Part shown: positions 25,345 through 34,879 of the stretch, one piece after another
Layout of the letters: each line of letters opens with the position of its first letter
Numbering within the stretch: position 1 is the first letter of the stretch
DNA from: an uncultured Polaribacter sp.
GTDB taxonomy: Bacteria > Bacteroidota > Bacteroidia > Flavobacteriales > Flavobacteriaceae
DNA length: 64,000 bases
NCBI RefSeq assembly: GCF_947503855.1
Contig: NZ_CANNFF010000002.1
Location: 248,001 to 312,000, forward strand
Reading direction: 5' to 3'
Made by a program: the position numbers and the translations under genes
The notes under the pieces: generated by a model
What the model was told of the DNA's origin: nothing
The model's input: only the letters and a program-made list of their open reading frames with translations
The model's database searches: none

Positions 25345-27474
25345 ATGAAAAAACTGGGTTTACTAATCTTTTCTATTTTTTTTATATCAAGTGCATTTTT
25401 GGCACAAGAATCTAAAACCAAACAAGGGCATACCAATCAGAACAAGTTTAAACAGTTAAAAGAACTTTTACCAACGCCTAATCTACAAAGAACTGCATCT
25501 GGTGCTCCAGGTATAAAGTACACGCAGCAAAAAGTAGATTATACTATGGATATTCTTTTAGATGATGCAAAGACAAGAATTTATGGTGATGAAACCATTA
25601 CCTATCACAACAATTCAGATGATACTTTGCCATATTTATGGGTACAATTAGACCAAAATATGAGAGCTGCAGATTCTAAAACTCCAGATATTCAAACAAG
25701 CAGAATACCTAGTAAAACCTCAAAAACAAGATTTAACAAAGCTTATATAGAAACTCCTTTTGATGGTGGGTTTAAAATAGAAAGTGTAAAAAATATAGAT
25801 GGCAGCAATTTATCACACACCATTAACCAAACAATGATGCGTATAAATTTAGCCCAACCCTTAGCATCTGGAGAAAAATTTCAATTTAAAATAAAATGGT
25901 GGTATAACATCAATAATCACAGAACACAAGGTGGTAGATCTGGGTACGAACATTTTACAGAAAACAGAAACAACAACTACGTAATTGCACAGTTTTATCC
26001 AAGAATGTGTGTGTATGATAATGTAGAAGGTTGGCAAAACGACCAATTTTGGGGAAGAAGCGAATTTGCTTTAGAATTTGGAGATTTTACCGTTAATATT
26101 ACCACTCCAGAAGACCACATGTTAGGTGCTACTGGTATATTACAAAATCCAGAAGAAGTTTTTACTAGAAAGGAATTAAAAAGATTAGAAAAAGCGAAAA
26201 AAACTTTTGACGAACCAGTAATTATTAGAACCCAAAAAGAAGCTGAAAAAATAGAAAAAACAAAATCTAAAAAAACAAAAACATGGAAATTTGTTGCAAA
26301 AAATGTAAGAGATTATGCGTTTGCAAGTTCAAGAAAATTTATTTTTGATGCTATGGCTGTAGATATTAATGGTAAAACTGTAATGGCACAATCGTTATAT
26401 TCTAAAGAAGCAAACCCTTTGTATGGAGACCATTCTACAAGAGCAGTTGCACAAACCTTAAAAACATATTCTAGATATACGTTTGATTATCCTTACCACA
26501 AAGCAATCTCTGTAGATGGGCAAATGGGAATGGAATATCCTCAAATTTGTTTCAATCCAGGAAGACCCAATCCAGATGGAACCTATTCTGACAGAACAAA
26601 ATACAGAATGATAAAAGTAACCATTCACGAAGTTGGGCATAACTTTTTTCCAATGATTGTAAATTCAGATGAAAGACAATGGACTTGGATGGATGAAGGT
26701 TTAAACTCTTATATGGAAATGTTGGCAGAATTAGATTACGACCCTAACTTCCCTATCACAAGAGGATATCCAAAAAATATTGTAAGATATATGGCTGGAG
26801 ATCAATCTAGAATTGCACCAATAATGTCTAAAGGAGACCATGTATATAGTTTTGGTAGCAATGCCTATGGAAAACCAGCTACAGCTTTATGGATTTTAAG
26901 AGAAACCATTATGGGTAAAGAGTTGTTTGATCATGCATTTAAAACCTATGCACAAAGATGGAAATTTAAACACCCAACACCAGCAGACTTCTTTAGAACT
27001 ATGGAAGATGCTTCTGGCGTAGACTTAGACTGGTTTTGGAGAGGTTGGTTTTACACTACTGATGTTACAGATATTGGTATCGAAGATGTCCGTAAATTTT
27101 ATGCAAAAGACGCAACTAATGAAACAATAGAATTTATAGAAGATACAAGCGAAGGTTTATCTATAAACAAACCAAAAAAGGCAAAGTCTAAATATTTTTA
27201 CGAAATTACTTATAACAAACCTGGTGGTTTAGTAATGCCTATTATTGTAGAATTTACTTATGATGATGGCACTAAACAAAAGAAAATGTATCCTGCAGAA
27301 ATTTGGAGATATAATGACAAACAAGTTACCAAAGCAGTGCATTCAGATAAACAAATTACTAAAATTGTAGTAGACCCAGAGTTAGAAACTGCAGATGTAG
27401 ACACCTCTAACAATAGTTTTCCAAGAAACAAAGAAGATGGGTTTAGTAAATTTAAAAATAAAATGAAAAACTAA
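25345..27474 (+). CDS. Exported M1-family zinc metallopeptidase (first of a tandem pair)
   Basis: Predicted aminopeptidase-type enzyme of 709 residues with a signal peptide (MKKLGLLIFSIFFISSAFLAQ). The zinc site is HEVGH (428-432) with the third ligand Glu451 in WMDEGLN, the M1 HExxH-x18-E pattern. A GMEYPQ segment stands where M1 enzymes have the GxMEN exopeptidase motif. The C-terminus has a beta domain and no T9SS sorting signal. It is about half identical in visible blocks to the next gene, so the two are paralogues from a tandem duplication. Substrate is unknown. Confidence 0.92.
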   Translation: MKKLGLLIFSIFFISSAFLAQESKTKQGHTNQNKFKQLKELLPTPNLQRTASGAPGIKYTQQKVDYTMDILLDDAKTRIYGDETITYHNNSDDTLPYLWVQLDQNMRAADSKTPDIQTSRIPSKTSKTRFNKAYIETPFDGGFKIESVKNIDGSNLSHTINQTMMRINLAQPLASGEKFQFKIKWWYNINNHRTQGGRSGYEHFTENRNNNYVIAQFYPRMCVYDNVEGWQNDQFWGRSEFALEFGDFTVNITTPEDHMLGATGILQNPEEVFTRKELKRLEKAKKTFDEPVIIRTQKEAEKIEKTKSKKTKTWKFVAKNVRDYAFASSRKFIFDAMAVDINGKTVMAQSLYSKEANPLYGDHSTRAVAQTLKTYSRYTFDYPYHKAISVDGQMGMEYPQICFNPGRPNPDGTYSDRTKYRMIKVTIHEVGHNFFPMIVNSDERQWTWMDEGLNSYMEMLAELDYDPNFPITRGYPKNIVRYMAGDQSRIAPIMSKGDHVYSFGSNAYGKPATALWILRETIMGKELFDHAFKTYAQRWKFKHPTPADFFRTMEDASGVDLDWFWRGWFYTTDVTDIGIEDVRKFYAKDATNETIEFIEDTSEGLSINKPKKAKSKYFYEITYNKPGGLVMPIIVEFTYDDGTKQKKMYPAEIWRYNDKQVTKAVHSDKQITKIVVDPELETADVDTSNNSFPRNKEDGFSKFKNKMKN

Positions 27475-27494
27475 ATATTAATTACAAAAAATTT

Positions 27495-27535
27495 AAAACT
27501 GCTTCAAGAAACATTCTTTAAGCAGTTTTTTTTAT
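27495..27535 (+). terminator. Terminator between the two M1 peptidase genes
   Basis: Stem AAAACTGCTT / AAGCAGTTTT with an inner AAGAA/TTCTT pairing, followed by a T run. It shows that the second peptidase gene has its own promoter. Confidence 0.88.
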
Positions 27536-27626
27536 AATAAAGATTTGTTAAAACATTAACAATATTTAACAAAATTGCATAGATATGCTTAATTTAGGCG
27601 ACAGAATTTAAACAAAACAATCAAAT

Positions 27627-29831
27627 ATGAAAAAACTATCATTATTAGCTTTTTCTTTATTCTTCATTTCTTTTGTATCAATAGCACAAGAAAACAAAGT
27701 AAAGGAAAGCAAAACACAAAAAGGACACACAGACCAAAACAAATTCAGACAAATGAAAGATGTTTTGGCTACTCCAAATGACCAGCATAATGCGGCTGGT
27801 GCTCCAGGACATCAGTATACACAACAAAAAGTAGACTATGTTATGGACATTCGTTTAGATGAGCCTAACAATAAAATTTATGGTGATGAAGAAATCACAT
27901 ATCACAACAATTCTAAAGATTATCTAGAATATTTATGGGTGCAATTAGACCAAAATATGAGAGCAGATGACTCAAAAACTCCATTAGCAAAATCTAACAG
28001 TGCATCTGCATTTATAACACCAAACAACTTTAAAGGTTCTTTCATGAACGAAAAAAAAGGATTTGGGTACAATATTACAAAGGTAGAAAGTAATGGTAAA
28101 CCATTATCACATACCATTAATAGAACCATGATGCGTATCAATTTATCTAAACCATTAGCTCCAGGTAAAACGTTTGAATTCAGAATTCAATGGAATTATA
28201 AAATAAACGACATCAACAAAGATGGTGGTCGTTCTGGTTTAGAAACTTTTAAAGACGGAAATAACAATTATACAATTGCACAGTTTTTTCCAAGATTAGC
28301 CGTTTACAATAATGTAGAAGGTTGGCAAAATATGCAATTTTGGGGTCGTTCTGAATTTGCTTTAGAATTTGGTGATTATGAAGTAAACTTAACGGTTCCT
28401 TCAGACCACATTGTAGAAGCAACAGGTACTTTACAAAACGAGAAAGATGTGTTAACAAAAACACAACGTAAACGTATGGAGAAAGCTAGAAAATCTTTTG
28501 ACAAACCTGTTATTATTGTAACACAAAAAGAAGCTGAAAAAACTGAAAAAGGACGTGCAACTAGTACAAAAACATGGAAATTTAAGGCTCAAAAGGTTAG
28601 AGATTTTGCTTTTGCAACTTCTAGAAAATACATTTGGGATGCTATGGCTGTTAACATTAATGGTAAAACAGTAATGGCTACTTCTTTATATCCTAAAGAA
28701 GGAAACCCTTTATGGGAAGAACACTCTACAAGAGCCGTAGCAACAACCTTGATAGAATATTCTAAATTAACATTCGATTATCCTTATCCAAAAGCAGTTT
28801 CTGTACATTCAGAAAGACAAGGTATGGAGTATCCAATGATTTGTTTCAACTTTGGTCGTCCAAATCCAGATGGAACTTATTCTGACAGAACTAAAAAAGG
28901 AATGTTAGGTGTAATTATACATGAAGTTGGGCATAACTTTTTCCCAATGATTGTAAATTCTGACGAAAGGCAATGGACATGGATGGACGAAGGTTTAAAC
29001 TCTTTCGTAGAAATTTTAGCCGAAGATGTTTATGACGCAGAATTATTTGCCTCAAACCCTGCAAAAGAAATTACAAGATATATGGGCGGTGATCAAAGTA
29101 ACATCTCTCCTATTATGTCTCAAGGAGATTACGTAAAACAATTTGGTCCAAATGCATATTCTAAACCCGCAGCAGGTTTATATATTTTGCGAAAAACAAT
29201 TATGGGACCAGAGTTGTTTGACCATGCATTTAGAACATATTCTCAAAGATGGATGTTTAAACACCCAACTCCAGAAGATTTCTTTAGATCTATGCAAGAT
29301 GCATCTGGTATGGATTTAGACTGGTTTTTTAGGGGTTGGTTTTACACAACAGATGTTACAGATATAGGTATTAAATCTGTAAAACCATTATACTTAACTG
29401 ACAAAGCAAGCGAAAGAGTAACTAAATTAAAAGAGCAATACAAACAGTATTTTGATAATTTAGGAGACTTAGTTTACATAACAGACAAAAAGGAAGATGC
29501 TAACCCAAATGCTATGAATAAATATGCAGATGGTAAAGAAGTACCTTCTTATATCTACTCTGTAGAGTTCGAAAAACCAGGAGGTTTAATTATGCCAATA
29601 ATTGTAGAATTAACCTACGCAGATGGTTCAACTAAAAGAGAAACTTTCCCTGCACAAATTTGGATGAAAAGTGATACTTCTGCAAAAAGGGTATTTGCTT
29701 CTACTAAAGAAATTACCAAAATTGTAGTAGATCCAGATTTTGAAACTGCTGATGTAGATACTGCTAACAATAGCTGGCCTAAAAAAGAAGGTGATAAATT
29801 TGATGAATTTAAAAACAAAAGTAAAAACTAA
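27627..29831 (+). CDS. Exported M1-family zinc metallopeptidase (second of a tandem pair)
   Basis: A 734-residue paralogue of the preceding gene. It has a signal peptide (MKKLSLLAFSLFFISFVSIAQ), HEVGH at 432-436, Glu455 as third zinc ligand, and GMEYPM near the exopeptidase position. It carries an extra segment (about residues 590-635) absent from the first copy. The tandem copies share the order of all conserved blocks. A strong terminator follows. Physiological substrates are unknown. Confidence 0.92.
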   Translation: MKKLSLLAFSLFFISFVSIAQENKVKESKTQKGHTDQNKFRQMKDVLATPNDQHNAAGAPGHQYTQQKVDYVMDIRLDEPNNKIYGDEEITYHNNSKDYLEYLWVQLDQNMRADDSKTPLAKSNSASAFITPNNFKGSFMNEKKGFGYNITKVESNGKPLSHTINRTMMRINLSKPLAPGKTFEFRIQWNYKINDINKDGGRSGLETFKDGNNNYTIAQFFPRLAVYNNVEGWQNMQFWGRSEFALEFGDYEVNLTVPSDHIVEATGTLQNEKDVLTKTQRKRMEKARKSFDKPVIIVTQKEAEKTEKGRATSTKTWKFKAQKVRDFAFATSRKYIWDAMAVNINGKTVMATSLYPKEGNPLWEEHSTRAVATTLIEYSKLTFDYPYPKAVSVHSERQGMEYPMICFNFGRPNPDGTYSDRTKKGMLGVIIHEVGHNFFPMIVNSDERQWTWMDEGLNSFVEILAEDVYDAELFASNPAKEITRYMGGDQSNISPIMSQGDYVKQFGPNAYSKPAAGLYILRKTIMGPELFDHAFRTYSQRWMFKHPTPEDFFRSMQDASGMDLDWFFRGWFYTTDVTDIGIKSVKPLYLTDKASERVTKLKEQYKQYFDNLGDLVYITDKKEDANPNAMNKYADGKEVPSYIYSVEFEKPGGLIMPIIVELTYADGSTKRETFPAQIWMKSDTSAKRVFASTKEITKIVVDPDFETADVDTANNSWPKKEGDKFDEFKNKSKN

Positions 29832-29851
29832 ATACTTTTAATTATTTAAAT

Positions 29852-29888
29852 AAAAAGCCTCGTTTACAAATTGTAAACGAGGCTTTTT
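29852..29888. terminator. Bidirectional terminator between the M1 peptidase and PTPS-like genes
   Basis: An 18-base perfect palindrome (AAAAAGCCTCGTTTACAA and its complement) with A and T runs at each end, between convergent genes. Confidence 0.93.
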
Positions 29889-29907
29889 AAATTATAACTA
29901 ATATTGA

Positions 29908-30321
29908 TTATTCACCTGAATAACTCACAAAGTTTCTTGGAGTTTCGTAAAGTGTTACTTTTAAATCTAAATGACTGGGTAATAATTTTCTAAGTTTTTG
30001 ATAGGTAACCACACAAATATTTTCTGCTGTAGGGTTTACATCTTTAAACTCAGGTACTTCTACATTTAAATTTTTATGATCAAAACAATCTTCAATTTCA
30101 GATTTTATATAGTTTTTTAAAATCCCTAAATCAAAAACATAACCCGTTTCTTTGTCTATTTCACCTGTTAAAGAGACAATTAACTCGTAATTATGACCGT
30201 GGAAATTAGGGTTGCTACACTTGCTAAAAACAGCAACATTTTTTTCATCACTCCAATCTTTTCTATACAATCTATGAGCTGCATTAAAATGCGCTTTTCT
30301 ATGAACGGTTACTTTAGGCAT
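29908..30321 (-). CDS. 6-pyruvoyl-tetrahydropterin synthase/6-carboxytetrahydropterin synthase family enzyme (CX5HGH type)
   Basis: This 137-residue T-fold enzyme acts on 7,8-dihydroneopterin triphosphate. The zinc histidines are His16, His41 and His43, and the catalytic cysteine is Cys35. The spacing is C-x5-HGH (KCSNPNFHGHNY), as in animal PTPS, rather than the C-x3-HGH of E. coli QueD. By family knowledge this favours 6-pyruvoyl-tetrahydropterin (biopterin-type) chemistry over queuosine synthesis, but automatic annotation would call it QueD. It overlaps the idi stop by eight bases, so it is translated from the same message. Confidence 0.85.
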   Translation of the reverse strand: MPKVTVHRKAHFNAAHRLYRKDWSDEKNVAVFSKCSNPNFHGHNYELIVSLTGEIDKETGYVFDLGILKNYIKSEIEDCFDHKNLNVEVPEFKDVNPTAENICVVTYQKLRKLLPSHLDLKVTLYETPRNFVSYSGE

Positions 30322-30832
30322 GGCTTAGTTTTTCGTAAGATTTTTTAAATATAATTTTAAACCACGCAGTATATAATTGCGGATTTTCTTCAATGTCTTT
30401 TTTCACATCCTCTAATGGCATCCATTTGTAGGCTTCTGCCTCTTCTTTATTTAATTTCGGTGCATCGTCATAATAACCAATCATCACATGATCTAGTTCA
30501 TGCTCTGTTAAACCATTATCAAAAGGTGCTTTATAGATAAAAGAAAAAACCTCTTTTAAATCTGTGCTAAACCCCATTTCTTCTTGCAAACGTCTTTTGC
30601 CAGCTTCTATATTGGTTTCTCCTTCTCTTTGATGTGAGCAACAAGTATTTGTCCATAATAAAGGCGAATGGTATTTAGAAACTGCTCTTTGTTGTAGCAT
30701 CAATTCTCCTTTTTTATTAAAAATAAAAACAGAAAAAGCTCTGTGTAATAAGGCTTTTTCATGCGCTTCTATTTTTTCCATTAAACCAACTGGGGTATCA
30801 TTTTCATCTACTAAAATAACATGTTCTTCCAT
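30314..30832 (-). CDS. idi: Isopentenyl-diphosphate delta-isomerase, type I
   Basis: It interconverts IPP and DMAPP. The 172-residue Nudix-like protein has LLHRAFSVFIFN, the active-site motif WTNTCCSHQ with its cysteine, and LQEEMGF with the catalytic/metal glutamates. The start is ATG 30832 (MEEHVILVDENDTPVG); a longer frame to 30892 adds only unlikely residues and overlaps the promoter. TATTTTTG (30838-30845) lies five bases upstream of the start codon. The gene overlaps the PTPS-like gene by eight bases. Confidence 0.94.
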   Translation of the reverse strand: MEEHVILVDENDTPVGLMEKIEAHEKALLHRAFSVFIFNKKGELMLQQRAVSKYHSPLLWTNTCCSHQREGETNIEAGKRRLQEEMGFSTDLKEVFSFIYKAPFDNGLTEHELDHVMIGYYDDAPKLNKEEAEAYKWMPLEDVKKDIEENPQLYTAWFKIIFKKSYEKLSHA

Positions 30833-30837
30833 TATTA

Positions 30838-30845
30838 CAAAAATA
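30838..30845 (-). promoter_or_regulatory. -7-like element TATTTTTG immediately before idi
   Basis: Exact TAnnTTTG match on the minus strand, five bases before the idi ATG; a candidate leaderless start. Confidence 0.35.
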
Positions 30846-30948
30846 GGGAAAGAGTTGTCAAAAAATCTTAAAAAAACAATAAAAATTAACAAATTTTTCT
30901 AATGTTTTATATTGATGATTTATCTTTGAAAGTTTAAAAATTTATGCA

Positions 30949-31653
30949 ATGAGAATTTTAAAATTCTACTTCTTTATTGGTTGTTTATTCTTTTTATTTC
31001 AATGTAAAAATAAAACAACAACTTCCAAACAAGAAATAGATAGTACAGCTATTGTAAAAAAAAATCTGAGGAAAAAGATCGAAAAAAAAGTAGTAAAACG
31101 TTGGGATAGTTTAAACAGTAAAAACGTAGAGGCCTTTTTTACAGCATATGGTAAGCAAAATAAAGAAAACAAAGTTATCATAAAAACAAAGTTTGGTAAT
31201 ATAAAATTGCGCTTATATAATGATGTGCCAATTCACAGAGCCAATTTTATTTTTTTAACTAAAATAAATTATTTTAATACAACAGAGTTTTACAGAATTG
31301 CTAGAAACTTTGTAATTCAAGGTGGTAATTCAGACGAAACCTATACCAAAAAACAAAGAAGACTGTATGGTAATTACAGGCTAAAACCTGAATTTAAAAG
31401 CCATAGAAGACACAAGTATGGTGCATTAGCAGCTGCTAGAGATTGGGAAGACAACCCCAATAAATTATCAAATCCTTTTGAATTTTACATAGTCCATAAT
31501 AGAAATGGTGCACATCACTTAAACAAAGAACACACCGTTTTTGGCGAAGTAATTTCAGGTTTTGATACTATGGATAAAATGTCTAAAGTTAAAGTGGGTG
31601 TAGATGAATGGCCGCTAAAAGACATTAGAATGACTGTAGAAATTTTAGATTGA
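30949..31653 (+). CDS. Cyclophilin-type peptidyl-prolyl isomerase lipoprotein
   Basis: Predicted lipoprotein with lipobox LFQC after a short hydrophobic segment. It places a cyclophilin fold in the periplasm or outer membrane. The 234-residue sequence shows IIKTKFGNIKLRLYNDVPIHRANF, EFYRIARNFVIQGG and HTVFGEVISGFDTMDKM. The usual QFFI segment is replaced by FEFYIVHNRNG, so catalysis may be modest. It precedes prfC by 44 bases. Confidence 0.88.
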   Translation: MRILKFYFFIGCLFFLFQCKNKTTTSKQEIDSTAIVKKNLRKKIEKKVVKRWDSLNSKNVEAFFTAYGKQNKENKVIIKTKFGNIKLRLYNDVPIHRANFIFLTKINYFNTTEFYRIARNFVIQGGNSDETYTKKQRRLYGNYRLKPEFKSHRRHKYGALAAARDWEDNPNKLSNPFEFYIVHNRNGAHHLNKEHTVFGEVISGFDTMDKMSKVKVGVDEWPLKDIRMTVEILD

Positions 31654-31672
31654 TATTTCTCTTTGTAAAACC

Positions 31673-31680
31673 TATCTTTG
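31673..31680 (+). promoter_or_regulatory. -7 promoter element TATCTTTG for prfC
   Basis: Exact TAnnTTTG match followed by CACC, 17 bases before the prfC start codon. Confidence 0.55.
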
Positions 31681-31697
31681 CACCTCAAATTTTGTAG

Positions 31698-33290
31698 ATG
31701 AGCTTTTTAGAAGAAATAAAACGAAGAAGAACTTTTGGTATCATATCTCACCCAGATGCAGGTAAAACAACCTTAACAGAAAAATTATTACTATTTGGTG
31801 GTGCCATACAAGAAGCAGGTGCAGTAAAAAACAACAAAATTAAAAAAGGCGCTACTTCCGATTTTATGGAAATTGAGCGACAGCGTGGAATTTCTGTAGC
31901 AACTTCTGTTTTGGCTTTTATCTATAAAAACAAAAAAATTAATATTTTAGATACACCTGGGCATAAAGATTTTGCAGAAGATACTTTTAGAACCCTAACA
32001 GCCGTAGACAGTGTAATTGTGGTTATCGATGTTGCCAAAGGTGTAGAGCCACAAACCGAAAAACTGGTAGAAGTTTGTAGAATGCGTAGCATACCTATGC
32101 TCGTTTTTATCAACAAATTAGATAGAGAAGGTAAAGATGCTTTTGATTTGTTAGATGAAGTAGAGCAAAAACTAGGTTTGCGTGTAAGTCCAATGAGTTT
32201 CCCAATTGGAATGGGGTATGATTTTAAAGGAATTTATAACATTTGGGCAAAAAAATTAAATCTTTTTTCTGGCGATAAAAAACAAACTGTTTCAGATGGT
32301 GTAGAGTTTGATGATTTAACAAACCCAGAATTAGATAAAGTTATAGGTGATACAGCAGCAAATACTTTACGTGAAGAATTAGAGTTAATTGAAGAAGTTT
32401 ATCCTCCATTTAATCAAGAAGCATATTTAAAAGGAGAATTACAGCCTGTGTTTTTTGGCTCTGCATTAAATAACTTTGGTGTAAAAGAATTATTAGATGC
32501 ATTTATAGAAATTGCGCCACCACCACAACCCAAAAAAGCAGAAGAACGTTTAGTAGATTCAAAAGAAGAAAAACTAACAGGTTTTGTATTTAAAATACAT
32601 GCCAATATGGATCCTAAACACAGAGATAGGTTAGCATTTATAAAAATTGTATCTGGTAAATTCAAACGAAACGCACCGTATTTACATGTTAGAAATGGTA
32701 AAAAAGTAAAGTTTTCTAGTCCAAATGCCTTTTTTGCAGAGAAAAAAGAAATTGTAGAAGAATCTTTTCCTGGTGATATTGTAGGTTTACACGATACTGG
32801 AAATTTTAAAATTGGAGATACATTAACAGAAGGAGAGCAATTAAACTTTAAAGGAATACCAAGTTTTTCTCCAGAACATTTTAGATATGTAAATAATGCA
32901 GACCCCATGAAATCTAAACAATTATACAAAGGTTTAGACCAATTAATGGATGAAGGTGTTGCACAATTATTTACTTTAGACATGAATGGTAGAAGAGTTG
33001 TAGGAACTGTAGGTGCTTTACAATATGAAGTAATTCAATACAGATTAGAACACGAATATGGTGCAAAATGTACCTATGAAAATTTACAAGTTCATAAAGC
33101 ATGTTGGGTAGAACCAGAAAACCCAAAAAACGAAGAGTTTAAAGAATTTAAAAGAGTTAAACAGCGTTATTTAGCAAAAGACAAACAAGATCAATTGGTA
33201 TTTTTAGCAGATTCTGCCTTTACAATTCAAATGACACAAAGTAAATACCCCACGGTAAAACTGCACTTTACAAGTGAATTTAAAAAATAA
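31698..33290 (+). CDS. prfC: Peptide chain release factor 3
   Basis: GTPase that recycles RF1/RF2 from the ribosome after termination. The 530-residue protein has G1 SHPDAGKTT, the G2 region RGISVATSV, G3 DTPGHKDF and G4 NKLDRE. The RF3-specific C-terminal domains (FRYVNNADPMKSKQLYKGLDQLMDEG) follow. The length is typical. It is followed four bases later by an outer-membrane protein gene, a close spacing that suggests one transcript. Confidence 0.97.
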   Translation: MSFLEEIKRRRTFGIISHPDAGKTTLTEKLLLFGGAIQEAGAVKNNKIKKGATSDFMEIERQRGISVATSVLAFIYKNKKINILDTPGHKDFAEDTFRTLTAVDSVIVVIDVAKGVEPQTEKLVEVCRMRSIPMLVFINKLDREGKDAFDLLDEVEQKLGLRVSPMSFPIGMGYDFKGIYNIWAKKLNLFSGDKKQTVSDGVEFDDLTNPELDKVIGDTAANTLREELELIEEVYPPFNQEAYLKGELQPVFFGSALNNFGVKELLDAFIEIAPPPQPKKAEERLVDSKEEKLTGFVFKIHANMDPKHRDRLAFIKIVSGKFKRNAPYLHVRNGKKVKFSSPNAFFAEKKEIVEESFPGDIVGLHDTGNFKIGDTLTEGEQLNFKGIPSFSPEHFRYVNNADPMKSKQLYKGLDQLMDEGVAQLFTLDMNGRRVVGTVGALQYEVIQYRLEHEYGAKCTYENLQVHKACWVEPENPKNEEFKEFKRVKQRYLAKDKQDQLVFLADSAFTIQMTQSKYPTVKLHFTSEFKK

Positions 33291-33294
33291 AACG

Positions 33295-34863
33295 ATGAAA
33301 AATTATGTTTTAGTTTTAGTACTATTTCTTTCGTTTAAATCATATTCTCAGAAGTATGATTTATCTGATATGGTAACTAAAGAGATGCATAATAATATTC
33401 GATTAAATTATACTTTAGTCCATCAACCAGATGAAAAAGTAGGTTATAATTTACAACCAACTATGGGGTTTGTAGGTTTAAATTACAACATCCCTTTAAC
33501 AAATTGGTTATATACAGGTGCTGGATTTCATACAGCAATTACAGGTGATCAAGGAGGATTGTTTACTTTAGGAGTAAATTTAGGGGTTAACTTACCTATT
33601 TATAAAAACCTATACTTTGATGCTAATGCACATTTTGGAGGTGGTGGTGGTTATAGATCATTAGTAAATGGAGGTGGAATTATTTATCCTAATGCAGGTT
33701 TACAATATAAAAAAAATGGATATTCATTTGGAGTTCAATATGGATATGTAAACTTTTTTACAGGTATCCAAAAAAATGATAATATTTCCTTTTTTGTTGA
33801 AATTCCAACAACTTTACGAATTGCTTCTTATAAACAAGCTCAGAAAGAATTTGTTGTTGCAAATTCAACGACAGATAATTTTTGGAAAAAACCTGCAGTA
33901 AAAAGCGTTCAACAAGTAACATTCGATTATTTTTTTCCTTTTGGAAATTCCAGAACAGATGCTAGTACAAACCCAAGTTATCAACAAATTAATAAAGTAT
34001 TATCGATCATAGGATTTGAATATCAAAAATATTTAAATGAAAATACATTTATTTATGCACATGTAGATGCTATGTATGCTGGTTTAACAGCTGGTTTTAT
34101 GGATTTATTTTTTGGTGTAGGAAAGAACTTTATTGAAACTAAACACGTTAACTTTTTTGCAAAAATGGGTATTGGAGCTGCAGGTGGGAGAATTTATCCT
34201 GAAGGTGGTTTAACAATGTATCCGAGTGTAGGCGCAGATATTCGATTTTCAGATAAATTTGGTTTAAGCCTTCATGGAGGCTATCACAGATCTGTTGGTG
34301 GTATTGCGAGTTTTCAGGCATATACTGCTGGATTTAGTTTAAAATATTATGGTGTAAGTGGAGGGATCAAAGATCCTTTTACCGAGAAAAAAGCGAAATC
34401 TCTTAAAACACAAGGGGTACAAATAGGAGTTCAAAATCAGACCTATTTTAATGTTGCTAAATTTGGCATCCCTCCAAGTAATTTACAATTAATTGCCTTA
34501 AAAATAAATTACGATTTAAATAAAAGATTTTATATAGCTGGAGAAGCTTCTTTTGCTTACAAAGGAAAATCTGGTGGATATGCTCACGGTATTTTTGGTT
34601 TAGGAATTAAATCAAATAAATTTTTGAACGATAAAATTTCTTTATTTGCAGAAGTTGCTGCTGGTGTGGCTGGAGGAGGAAGAGTGGATTCTGGTGAAGG
34701 TATTTTAATTAGACCTACAGCGGGAATCAATTTTCATGTAAATAACGATTTAAACTTTAACATCTCTGGGGGACAAATGACATCTCCTTATGGCAATGTA
34801 AATTCAACAAACTTAAACGTAGGTTTTACCTATAGTTTATCATTATTAAATTTAAAAAAATAA
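33295..34863 (+). CDS. Outer-membrane-type beta-rich protein with three internal repeats
   Basis: The function is unknown. The 522-residue protein has a signal peptide (MKNYVLVLVLFLSFKSYSQ) and is rich in alternating aromatic/glycine strands. Three related blocks of about 120 residues can be seen, each with a glycine-rich turn before an I/MYP or IRP strand. These are GGGGGYRSLVNGGGIIYPNAG (block 1), GAAGGRIYPEGGLTMYPSVG (block 2) and GVAGGGRVDSGEGILIRPTAG (block 3). The blocks are joined by less ordered linkers. The pattern predicts repeated small barrels or one larger barrel. The ATG at 33295 was chosen over 33274, which overlaps prfC. Confidence 0.8.
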   Translation: MKNYVLVLVLFLSFKSYSQKYDLSDMVTKEMHNNIRLNYTLVHQPDEKVGYNLQPTMGFVGLNYNIPLTNWLYTGAGFHTAITGDQGGLFTLGVNLGVNLPIYKNLYFDANAHFGGGGGYRSLVNGGGIIYPNAGLQYKKNGYSFGVQYGYVNFFTGIQKNDNISFFVEIPTTLRIASYKQAQKEFVVANSTTDNFWKKPAVKSVQQVTFDYFFPFGNSRTDASTNPSYQQINKVLSIIGFEYQKYLNENTFIYAHVDAMYAGLTAGFMDLFFGVGKNFIETKHVNFFAKMGIGAAGGRIYPEGGLTMYPSVGADIRFSDKFGLSLHGGYHRSVGGIASFQAYTAGFSLKYYGVSGGIKDPFTEKKAKSLKTQGVQIGVQNQTYFNVAKFGIPPSNLQLIALKINYDLNKRFYIAGEASFAYKGKSGGYAHGIFGLGIKSNKFLNDKISLFAEVAAGVAGGGRVDSGEGILIRPTAGINFHVNNDLNFNISGGQMTSPYGNVNSTNLNVGFTYSLSLLNLKK

Positions 34864-34879
34864 AATAAATTAAAACAAG

